A stretch of DNA of 64,000 bases from an uncultured Sterolibacteriaceae bacterium (GTDB lineage: Bacteria > Pseudomonadota > Gammaproteobacteria > Burkholderiales > Rhodocyclaceae), in contig CALARK010000021.1 of the NCBI GenBank assembly GCA_937888595.1, positions 372,001 through 436,000 on the forward strand. Reading direction: 5' to 3'. Below, in pieces: positions 39,122-45,812 of this stretch (position 1 is its first letter; every line of letters starts with the position of its first letter). Position numbers and translations under genes: made by a program. A model generated the notes under the pieces. It was not told where the DNA came from, made no database searches, and worked only from the letters and a program-made list of their open reading frames with translations.

Positions 39122-39161
39122 GCGAATTTCCTGGACGGTTGGTTGTAACGGAAAGGCGCGC

Positions 39162-39189
39162 ATTCTAGTCATTTCCGCTCGGATGTCAA
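39162..39189 (-). promoter_or_regulatory. Predicted sigma-70 promoter of rpsU operon
   Basis: On the minus strand -35 TTGACA (39184-39189), 16-bp spacer, -10 TAGAAT (39162-39167). It is the strongest sigma-70-like promoter I see in the window; predicted leader about 34 nt. Confidence 0.7.
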
Positions 39190-39206
39190 AGTAAAATTTC
39201 TCCTCC

Positions 39207-40220
39207 ATGATCGTGCTCGGCATCGAATCATCCTGCGACGAAACCGGCGTTGCCCTCTACGACGGCGAGCGGGGTCTGCTCGCCCATGCCGTGCATTCGC
39301 AAGTGGCGATGCACGAGGACTACGGCGGCGTGGTGCCCGAACTCGCTTCGCGCGACCACATCCGGCGGCTGGCGCCGCTGCTCGATCAGGTGCTGCAACA
39401 GGCAGGCATCGACAAGCAAATGCTCGATGCCGTCGCCTACACCGCCGGCCCGGGGCTGGCGGGCGCCCTGCTCGTCGGTGCGAGCTTCGCAGAAGGGCTC
39501 GCGCTGTCGCTCGGCATCCCCGCCCTGCCGGTCCATCATCTCGAGGGCCACCTGCTCTCGCCGCTGCTGTCGAAAGACCCCGCGACATTTCCCTTCATCG
39601 CCCTGCTCGTTTCCGGCGGGCACACGCAGATTATGAGCGTGGAGAAAGTGGGCGCTTACGAGCTGATGGGAGAGTCGCTCGACGACGCGGCCGGCGAGGC
39701 CTTCGACAAGACCGCGCAACTGCTCGGCCTCGGCTATCCCGGCGGGCCGGCGCTCGCCCGGCTGGCGGAACAGGGCACGCCGGGCAGGTTCAAGCTGCCG
39801 CGGCCGATGCTGAATTCCGGCGACTTCATGTTCAGCTTCTCCGGCCTCAAGACGGCAGTGCTGACCGCCGTGCGCGAGCGCCCGCTGACCGAACAGGACA
39901 AGGCGGACCTCGCCGCCGAATTCCAGGATGCCGCGACCGAGGTGGTGACGACCAAGGCGCTTGCGGCGTGCCGCCAGCGGCGGCTTGCTACCTTGGTGGT
40001 TGCCGGCGGCGTCGGCGCGAACCGGCGATTGCGCGAGCGGCTCGACCGGGACGCCGCGCGGGCGGGCATCCGGGTCTGCTATCCCGAAATGGAACTGTGC
40101 ACCGACAACGGCGCGATGATCGCCTTCGCCGGCATGCAGCGGCTGATGGCCGGGACGAAGCCGGAAAATACCTGCGGGGCCTTCGCGGTGAAACCGCGCT
40201 GGCCGCTGGCGACGGCCTAG
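39207..40220 (+). CDS. tsaD: tRNA N6-adenosine threonylcarbamoyltransferase TsaD
   Basis: 337 residues. ASKHA-fold Kae1/TsaD protein: begins VLGIESSCDETGVALYD, metal ligands H111 and H115 in VHHLEGHLLSPLL, LLVSGGHTQI, and DDAAGEAFDKTAQLLGLGYPGGP. Transfers threonylcarbamoyl to A37 of ANN-reading tRNAs. Divergent from rpsU, a classic arrangement, and overlapping the plsY stop by 4 bp at its end. Confidence 0.97.
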   Translation: MIVLGIESSCDETGVALYDGERGLLAHAVHSQVAMHEDYGGVVPELASRDHIRRLAPLLDQVLQQAGIDKQMLDAVAYTAGPGLAGALLVGASFAEGLALSLGIPALPVHHLEGHLLSPLLSKDPATFPFIALLVSGGHTQIMSVEKVGAYELMGESLDDAAGEAFDKTAQLLGLGYPGGPALARLAEQGTPGRFKLPRPMLNSGDFMFSFSGLKTAVLTAVRERPLTEQDKADLAAEFQDAATEVVTTKALAACRQRRLATLVVAGGVGANRRLRERLDRDAARAGIRVCYPEMELCTDNGAMIAFAGMQRLMAGTKPENTCGAFAVKPRWPLATA

Positions 40221-40816
40221 GCTTTCTTCTTGTCGCCTATTTTGCCTTCGGTACCTGCGATCAGGCGCACGATGTTCGCCTTGTGCCGCACGATCAGCAG
40301 ACCGCAAATGACGATGATCACGATCGACGTCGCGCCGAGGCCGTGGGCCGCGAGCGCGAGCGTGGGTGCCACGCAGGCGGCGACCAGGGCGGCAAGCGAG
40401 GAATAGCGCGTCACGACGGCCGTCGCCAGCCAGGTGAGGGCGGCGCCGAGGGCGAGCATGCCGTCGAGGCCGATCAGCACGCCGATCGCGGTGGCGACGC
40501 CCTTGCCGCCCTTGAATTTGAGGAAGACCGGGAACAGGTGGCCGAGGAAGGCGGCGAGTCCTGCAAACGCGGTTGCCGTCCCGTCGGCGCCGACTTTTGC
40601 GACGACGGCCATCGCCAGCCAACCCTTGGCCGCATCGCCCAGCAGGGTCAGCAGCGCCGCGGCCTTGTTGCCGGTGCGCAGCACGTTGGTCGCGCCGGGA
40701 TTGCCCGAGCCGAAGCTGCGCGGGTCGGCCAGGCCGAAGGCCTTCGAGACGATCACCGCGAAGGGCAGCGAGCCGATCAGGTAACCGAGAACTAGGTGGA
40801 TGGGCAGGGATTCCAT
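40217..40816 (-). CDS. plsY: Acyl-phosphate glycerol-3-phosphate acyltransferase PlsY
   Basis: 199 residues. Membrane acyltransferase with about five hydrophobic segments: LVLGYLIGSLPFAVIVSKAFGL, SFGSGNPGATNVLRTGNKAAA and the acyl-phosphate site FKGGKGVATAIGVL. Starts phosphatidic acid synthesis with PlsX. The loop KVGADGTA between membrane segments is encoded by a 24-bp dispersed element. Convergent with tsaD; divergent from folB. Confidence 0.95.
   Translation of the reverse strand: MESLPIHLVLGYLIGSLPFAVIVSKAFGLADPRSFGSGNPGATNVLRTGNKAAALLTLLGDAAKGWLAMAVVAKVGADGTATAFAGLAAFLGHLFPVFLKFKGGKGVATAIGVLIGLDGMLALGAALTWLATAVVTRYSSLAALVAACVAPTLALAAHGLGATSIVIIVICGLLIVRHKANIVRLIAGTEGKIGDKKKA
40575..40598 (-). 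repeat. 24-bp dispersed element, copy 9 (inside plsY)
   Basis: On the minus strand AAAAGTCGGCG, CCGAC, GGGACGGC, with the palindrome GTCGGCGCCGAC. Parallel to plsY, read as K-V-G-A-D-G-T-A. Confidence 0.85.
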
Positions 40817-40848
40817 AGAATGGCCGGCATTCTAATCGAGGCCGTACC

Positions 40849-41199
40849 ATGGACTTCATCTTCATCGAGGACATGCGCGTCGAGGCGCACGTCGGCATCT
40901 ACGACCGCGAGCGCGCCGCGCCGCAGACGCTCGAACTGTCGCTGACCTTCGGCGTGCCCGACGAGGCGGCACAGGACGACGACATCGCCAAGACCATCGA
41001 CTACGCGGTCGTGATCGCGCGCATCCGCGCCGAACTGTCGCAGCGGCACTTCAACTTGCTCGAAACGCTCGGCGAATACGTGATCGGTTTGCTGCTCGGC
41101 GAATTCCGCGCGCCGTGGGTCAAGGTGTCGATCGCGAAGGTCGGCATCGCCAAGGGCGTGAAGCGCGTCGGCGTGCAGATCGAGCGGGCGCGCGGCTAG
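40849..41199 (+). CDS. folB: Dihydroneopterin aldolase
   Basis: 116 residues. FolB fold: FIFIEDMRVEAHVGIYDRER, IDYAVVIARIRAEL, NLLETLGEYV. Acts in folate synthesis, cleaving dihydroneopterin. It is divergent from plsY, as is common in betaproteobacteria. Its stop is followed directly by a 24-bp repeat that fills the gap to ybaK. Confidence 0.95.
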   Translation: MDFIFIEDMRVEAHVGIYDRERAAPQTLELSLTFGVPDEAAQDDDIAKTIDYAVVIARIRAELSQRHFNLLETLGEYVIGLLLGEFRAPWVKVSIAKVGIAKGVKRVGVQIERARG

Positions 41200-41223
41200 A
41201 AAGTCGGCGCCGGCGGGACGGCG
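41200..41223 (+). repeat. 24-bp dispersed element, copy 10
   Basis: AAAGTCGGCG, CCGGC, GGGACGGCG, an exact consensus copy filling the gap between the convergent stops of folB (1199 end) and ybaK (41227). Confidence 0.88.
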
Positions 41224-41226
41224 CCA

Positions 41227-41727
41227 TCAGTCCTTCAGGGCGCACTCCACGACTTTGGGCGCCAGCACGCGCAGGATGTCGTGCGGGTGCACGCCAACGA
41301 GATAGCCGCGCTGGCCGCCGTTGATGTAGATCAGCGGCAGGTCGAGGATGCTTTTCTCCATGCAGACCGGCAGCTTCTTCTTCGTGCCGAAGGGCGAGCA
41401 GCCGCCGACGAGGTAGCCGGTGTGGCGGTGGGCGTCCTCGGGCGTGCAGGGCGAAACCTTCTTGACGCCGAGCTGGCGCGCCAGCTCCTTGGTCGACACC
41501 TTGCGGTCGCCATGCATCAGCACCACGAGCGGATGCTTCGCCTCGTCCTCCATCACCAGCGTTTTCACCACGGCGTGCTCGGCGACGTTCAGTTCGCGGG
41601 CCGACACTTTCGTGCCGCCGTGTTCCTCGTAGGCGTAGAGGTGGTTGGAATGGGCGATGCGGTGCTGCGCCAGGAATTTCGTCGCCGGCGTTTCGGGGGG
41701 TCTGTCGCTATTGTTGGCGTGTCTCAT
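41227..41727 (-). CDS. ybaK: Cys-tRNA(Pro)/Cys-tRNA(Cys) deacylase YbaK
   Basis: 166 residues from the ATG at 41727. YbaK/EbsC fold with PATKFLAQHRIAHSNHLYAYEEHGGTKVSARELN, the conserved KTLVMED lysine region, VGGCSPFGTKKKLPVCME and IYINGGQRG. Removes cysteine mischarged on tRNA-Pro. It starts 2 bp after xerD's stop on the same strand. Confidence 0.92.
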   Translation of the reverse strand: MRHANNSDRPPETPATKFLAQHRIAHSNHLYAYEEHGGTKVSARELNVAEHAVVKTLVMEDEAKHPLVVLMHGDRKVSTKELARQLGVKKVSPCTPEDAHRHTGYLVGGCSPFGTKKKLPVCMEKSILDLPLIYINGGQRGYLVGVHPHDILRVLAPKVVECALKD

Positions 41728-41729
41728 GA

Positions 41730-42641
41730 TCAACCTCGTGGATGGTGCGCCGTGTGCAGTTCCTTCAGGCGCGCACGCGCCACATGAGTATAGATCTGCG
41801 TCGTTGAGATGTCGGCGTGGCCTAGCAGCAGTTGCACCACGCGCAGGTCGGCGCCGTGGTTGAGCAGGTGGGTGGCGAAGGCGTGGCGCAGCACGTGCGG
41901 CGAGATGCGATCGCGTGGGATGCCGGCGGCGACCGCATGCTTCTTGATCAGCGCCCAGGCCATCTGGCGCGTCATGCCGTCGCTGTTCTTCCTGCCGGTG
42001 ACAAAGACGAAGTCGGAGTTCCTGCCCTTCAGCAGTGTCGGCCTGCCCTCCTCCAGCCAGCGCTGCAGCCAGTCGGCGGCGACTTCGCCGAGGGGCACCA
42101 GCCGCTCCTTGCCGCCCTTGCCGAAGGTGCGCACCACGCGGTCTCCGAGGCTGATGTTGAACTGCTTCAGGCCGACCAGTTCCGAAACGCGCAGGCCGGT
42201 GGCGTAGAGCGTTTCGAGCAGCGCGCGGTCGCGCAGGCCGAGCGGCGTGGCGACATCGGGCGCGGCGAGGAGGTCCTCGACGTTCTTTTCCGACAGCGTC
42301 TTGGGGAAGCGCTCGGCGGCGACCGGCGGCTGGATGTTGAGCAGCGGGTCGGCCGCGATGCGGCCCTGTTCGATCAGCCAGCGGTAGAAGCGGCGCAGCG
42401 AGGCCTGGAAGCGCCGCAGCGTGGTCGGGCGGACGCGCTCGGGACGGTTGTGCAGGTGGGCGAGCCAGGCGTCGATGTCGGCCTCGCCGGCATCGGGCAG
42501 GGCGACACGGCGCTGTTCCAGCCAGCCGGCGAACAGGGCCAGATCGGAGCGGTAGGCGGCCAGCGTGTTCTTCGCCAGACCATCGGCGAGCCACAAGGCG
42601 TCGACGAATTCGTCGATCAGTTCAGTGTCGTGCGCTTTCAT
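41730..42641 (-). CDS. xerD: Site-specific tyrosine recombinase XerD
   Basis: 303 residues. N-terminal SAM-like core-binding domain (1-105) and C-terminal catalytic domain with the complete R151, K175, H249, R252, H275, Y284 set (GLRVSELVGL, HVLRHAFATHLLNHGADLR, LLGHADISTTQIYTHV). Resolves chromosome dimers at dif with XerC and FtsK. The neighbourhood is housekeeping and there is no attachment site, so this is the chromosomal recombinase, not a phage integrase. Overlaps ogt by 20 bp. Confidence 0.95.
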   Translation of the reverse strand: MKAHDTELIDEFVDALWLADGLAKNTLAAYRSDLALFAGWLEQRRVALPDAGEADIDAWLAHLHNRPERVRPTTLRRFQASLRRFYRWLIEQGRIAADPLLNIQPPVAAERFPKTLSEKNVEDLLAAPDVATPLGLRDRALLETLYATGLRVSELVGLKQFNISLGDRVVRTFGKGGKERLVPLGEVAADWLQRWLEEGRPTLLKGRNSDFVFVTGRKNSDGMTRQMAWALIKKHAVAAGIPRDRISPHVLRHAFATHLLNHGADLRVVQLLLGHADISTTQIYTHVARARLKELHTAHHPRG

Positions 42642-43128
42642 GCGCCAGCAGCCAGCGCTTCACGTCGAGCAGGAAGCCGCCGCGCTGGCGGGCGAAGCCA
42701 CCCAGTCCCCGGTTCGCGGCGACGACGCGATGGCAGGGCACGATCAGCGGATACGGGTTGGCGCCGCAGGCGTTGCCGACCGCGCGCGGACCGCTGTGGA
42801 TGGCCGCCGCCAGTTCGCCGTAGGTGCGTGTCTCGCCCGGGCCGATGGCGGTGATGCCGTCCCAGACGCGGCGCTGGAAGGCGGTGCCGGCCGGCGCGAG
42901 CGGCAGGGAAAAGGCGAATGTCGCGTCCTTCAGGTAGGCGCGCAACTGGCGCACGGCTTCCTTGGCCAGCAGCGATTGCGGCGTGAGTTCCGCTTGGGGT
43001 TCCAGATAGACGATCTCGGTGACCTCGTCGTCCGTGCAGCGGATGCCGAGGCAAAAAGTCGGCGCTGGCAGGACGGCGCTTAAAGTCTCCCCGCCCGAGA
43101 GGGCGGGGCTGGGGGTGGGAGGGTTCAT
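42622..43128 (-). CDS. ogt: Methylated-DNA-protein-cysteine methyltransferase with repeat-derived N-terminus
   Basis: 168 residues from the ATG at 43128. Alkyl-transfer domain with the acceptor C132 in IVPCHRVV and GPRAVGNACGANPYPL, RTYGELA. Residues 1-25 (NPPTPSPALSGGETLSAVLPAPTF) are encoded by two adjacent repeat elements, a GC hairpin repeat and a 24-bp element, so the usual short N-terminus has been replaced or extended by repeat DNA. Its ATG overlaps the proA stop by 4 bp. Repairs O6-methylguanine by suicide transfer. Confidence 0.93.
   Translation of the reverse strand: MNPPTPSPALSGGETLSAVLPAPTFCLGIRCTDDEVTEIVYLEPQAELTPQSLLAKEAVRQLRAYLKDATFAFSLPLAPAGTAFQRRVWDGITAIGPGETRTYGELAAAIHSGPRAVGNACGANPYPLIVPCHRVVAANRGLGGFARQRGGFLLDVKRWLLAHESARH
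43053..43079 (+). repeat. 24-bp dispersed element, copy 11 (inside ogt)
   Basis: AAAAAGTCGGCG, CTGGC, AGGACGGCG. Antisense to ogt, read as A-V-L-P-A-P-T-F. It lies 3 bp from a copy of the GC hairpin repeat. Confidence 0.85.
43083..43123 (+). repeat. GC hairpin repeat, copy A (ogt N-terminus)
   Basis: Stem CCCCGCCC / GGGCGGGG (43089-43096, 43101-43108) with a GAGA loop, preceded by AAGTCT and followed by CTGGGGGTGGG. Encodes residues 2-13 of Ogt on the other strand. Confidence 0.8.
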
Positions 43129-44381
43129 CCCCGCACTTCGCCGTTGCCGAAGACGATCCACTTCTGCGAAGTCAGGCCTTCGAGGCCGACCGGGCCGCGC
43201 GCGTGGAACTTGTCGGTGGAGATGCCGATCTCGGCGCCGAGGCCGTACTCGAAGCCGTCGGCGAAGCGCGTCGAGGCGTTCACCATCACCGAGCTTGAAT
43301 CCACCTCGCGCAGGAAGCGCAGCGCCCGCGTGTAGTCCTCGGTGACGATGCTTTCGGTGTGGGCCGACGAGTACTGGTTGATGTGGACGATCGCCTCGTC
43401 CACGTCCGCCACCACCTTGCAGGAGATGATCGCCGCGAGGTATTCGGTGTAGTAGTCCTCTTCCGTGGCGGCCTTGGACTGCGGCACGAGCGCCCGGGTC
43501 TCGGCGCAGCCGCGAATCTCGACGCCGCGCGCCGTCAGCATCTGCGCGAGGATGGGCAGCAGCGACTCGGCGACGGGGCGGGCGACCAGCAGCGATTCGG
43601 CCGTGTTGCAGGTGCCGAGGCGCTGGGTCTTGGCGTTTTCGAGGATCTTCAGCGCCTTGGCCGGATCGGCCGAGACATCCACATACACATGACAATTTCC
43701 ATCCAGGTGCTTGATCACCGGCACGCGCGCTTCCTTGCTGATGCGTTCGATCAGGCCCTTGCCGCCGCGCGGCACGATCACGTCCACGTATTCGGGCATG
43801 GCGACCAGATGGCCGACCGCGGCGCGGTCGGTGGTTTCGACCACCTGCACGGCTGTCTCGGGCAGGCCAGCCGCGGCTAGGCCCTTGCGTACGCAGGCGG
43901 CGATGGCCTGGTTGCAGCGGATCGCCTCCTTGCCGCCGCGCAAGATCGCGGCATTGCCCGACTTGAGGCAGAGCGCCGCCGCGTCGGCGGTGACGTTCGG
44001 CCGTGCCTCGTAGATGATGCCGACGACGCCGAGCGGCACGCGCATCTTGCCGACCTGGATGCCGGTCGGGCGGTATTTCATGTCCGTGATTTCGCCGATC
44101 GGGTCGGGCAGGGTCGCGACCTGTTCGAGGCCCTGCGCCATCGCCTCGATGCTCTTGGCCGTGATGGTCAGACGGTCGAGCATCGCCGGTTCGAGTCCGT
44201 TCGATCTTGCTTCGGCCACATCCTCGGCATTGGCAGCGAGCAGCTCAGCACTGCGGGCGCGGATGTCGGCGGCCATCGCCAGCAGGGCGGCATTCTTCGC
44301 GGCGGTGCTCGCCTTCGCCATTTCGCGCGAGGCGGCCCGGGCGGCCTTGCCGAGTGTTTCCATGTAGTGCTTCACGTCCAT
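43125..44381 (-). CDS. proA: Gamma-glutamyl phosphate reductase
   Basis: 418 residues from the ATG at 44381. Aldehyde dehydrogenase fold with MRVPLGVVGIIYEARPNVT, SGNAAILRGGKEAI, DVIVPRGGKGLI and the catalytic cysteine in QRLGTCNTAESLLV; ends ARGPVGLEGLTSQKW. Second step of proline synthesis. Follows holA by 2 bp and overlaps ogt. Confidence 0.97.
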   Translation of the reverse strand: MDVKHYMETLGKAARAASREMAKASTAAKNAALLAMAADIRARSAELLAANAEDVAEARSNGLEPAMLDRLTITAKSIEAMAQGLEQVATLPDPIGEITDMKYRPTGIQVGKMRVPLGVVGIIYEARPNVTADAAALCLKSGNAAILRGGKEAIRCNQAIAACVRKGLAAAGLPETAVQVVETTDRAAVGHLVAMPEYVDVIVPRGGKGLIERISKEARVPVIKHLDGNCHVYVDVSADPAKALKILENAKTQRLGTCNTAESLLVARPVAESLLPILAQMLTARGVEIRGCAETRALVPQSKAATEEDYYTEYLAAIISCKVVADVDEAIVHINQYSSAHTESIVTEDYTRALRFLREVDSSSVMVNASTRFADGFEYGLGAEIGISTDKFHARGPVGLEGLTSQKWIVFGNGEVRG

Positions 44382-44383
44382 GA

Positions 44384-45268
44384 TCAAGCCCTGGTCAGTC
44401 GTAATGCGAGTTGCAGGAACTCGTCCCAGAGATCTCCGGCGACGAGGCCCTTGATGATGCGGTCGATCCGTGCCGCGTGCAAGAGGGCGGCACGGTGCAG
44501 GCGCTGGCGGGCCTCGTTGGCGAGTACCCACAGGACCAGCGGCGGCGCGGCATTCTCGGCCTGCAGGCCTTCGAGCGTGCGGACGCAGCGGGCCGCATCG
44601 CGTGACTGCAGGGCGCCCTTCAGGTCGTCGATGTCGTAGCGCGCGACGTTGAGCACGGCGGCCGAGACCTGCGCCAGTGTCAGCGGGCCGGGCGGATGGA
44701 GCAGGCCGAGCTTCTGGATCTCCTGGTGCGCAGCGAGCAGGTTGCCCTCGACGTGCAGCGCGATGAATTCCAGCGCATCCGCAGCGGCCGTCTGTCCCTG
44801 AGCGGCGAGTCGCCGGCCGATCCACTGCGGCAACTGCGCGATCGGCGGGGCGTTGCATTCGATGGCGACGCCGACCTCGGCCAGCGCGGCGAACCAGGCC
44901 GCCTTCTTCGCCCTCCAATCCATTTCGGGCAGCGTGACCAGGGTGAGGACATCCGCAGAGGATTCGCGGCAATAGCGCTGCAGCGCCTCGCCACCGTCAC
45001 GTCCCGGCTTTCCCGAGGGAATGCGCAGGTCGACCAGCGTGCGGCCGCCGAAGAGGGAAAGATTGCCGGCTGCGTGGAACAGCTCGTCCCAGCGGAACGA
45101 GGGAGTGACGACCAGCACCGTGCGTTCCTCGAAGCCTTGCCGGCGCGCGGCGGCGCGCAGCGCGTCGCCGGTTTCGATGGTCAGCAGCGGATCGTCGCCG
45201 TGCAGCACATACAGCGGCTTGAGCGGCTTCTCGAGATGTGCAGCGAGTTGTTCGGGACGCAGCTGCAC
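44384..45268 (-). CDS. holA: DNA polymerase III subunit delta, internally shortened
   Basis: 294 residues from a GTG at 45268 (VQLRPEQLAAHLEKPLKPLYVLHGDDPLL), 8 bp after lptE. Domain I contains the beta-clamp contact region and HGDDPLL; the usual length is 330-345 residues. Aligned from memory with E. coli HolA, about 40 residues are missing from domain III between LVLWVLANEARQ and RLHRAALLHAARIDRIIKG, with the reading frame kept and the C-terminus intact. Delta opens the sliding clamp within the loader, so such a shortening is unexpected. Confidence 0.9.
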   Translation of the reverse strand: MQLRPEQLAAHLEKPLKPLYVLHGDDPLLTIETGDALRAAARRQGFEERTVLVVTPSFRWDELFHAAGNLSLFGGRTLVDLRIPSGKPGRDGGEALQRYCRESSADVLTLVTLPEMDWRAKKAAWFAALAEVGVAIECNAPPIAQLPQWIGRRLAAQGQTAAADALEFIALHVEGNLLAAHQEIQKLGLLHPPGPLTLAQVSAAVLNVARYDIDDLKGALQSRDAARCVRTLEGLQAENAAPPLVLWVLANEARQRLHRAALLHAARIDRIIKGLVAGDLWDEFLQLALRLTRA

Positions 45269-45276
45269 GGCGTGCC

Positions 45277-45798
45277 CTAGCTGCCCGAATTTCCGGTGGC
45301 GGCGGGTTTCGGCTTCGCGGCGGCGAGCCGGCGCAGCAGCTGCGACACCAGGTCGGATTGCATCTCGCGCAGGATCATCGCCTCCTCCGCCTCCTTGGCG
45401 AAGATGCGCGTGTCGTCGAAGGTCATCTCGCGCTGCAGGACGATGGTCGCGGGCGGCACCAGCTCCTGGCCCTTCGCGTCGGCGATGCGGTAGGTGAAGG
45501 AGCGCGTCAGCTGGAATTCGCGCACCAGGCCAGTGGCCGACAGCGACAGGATGTTCCTGGCCTGGGTGTCGTTCAGGACGACCAGCGCCGCCTGCGCCGC
45601 CTGCTTGTCCGTGACGACGCGCGTATGCGTGCCTGCCTCCAGGCTGCGCCGTATCTGCTGGTACATCTCGCTGTTTTCGGCCAGGCCGAGGTGCAGGGTT
45701 TCCCACGGCAGGCTGTAGCTGCCGCGCAGCTGGAAGCCGCAGGCCGCGAGGGTTGGCGCGAGGATCAGCGCGAGAATCAGGGCGATCAGGCCGCGCAT
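45277..45798 (-). CDS. lptE: LPS-assembly lipoprotein LptE
   Basis: 173 residues from the ATG at 45798, chosen because AAGGGG lies 7 nt upstream; a TTG overlapping the leuS stop is a weaker alternative. Lipoprotein signal peptide with lipobox LAAC (cysteine about residue 20), then GFQLRGSYSLPWETLHLGL and the DDTRIFAKEAEEAMILREMQSDLVSQLLRRL helix. Plugs the LptD barrel in the outer membrane. The leuS-lptE-holA order is conserved in gamma- and betaproteobacteria. Confidence 0.93.
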   Translation of the reverse strand: MRGLIALILALILAPTLAACGFQLRGSYSLPWETLHLGLAENSEMYQQIRRSLEAGTHTRVVTDKQAAQAALVVLNDTQARNILSLSATGLVREFQLTRSFTYRIADAKGQELVPPATIVLQREMTFDDTRIFAKEAEEAMILREMQSDLVSQLLRRLAAAKPKPAATGNSGS

Positions 45799-45812
45799 GG
45801 GCATTCCCCTTC

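Noticed and set aside
41730..42641. XerD as integrase of a mobile element
   Set aside because: Housekeeping neighbours, full XerD motif set and no flanking direct repeats or tRNA target.
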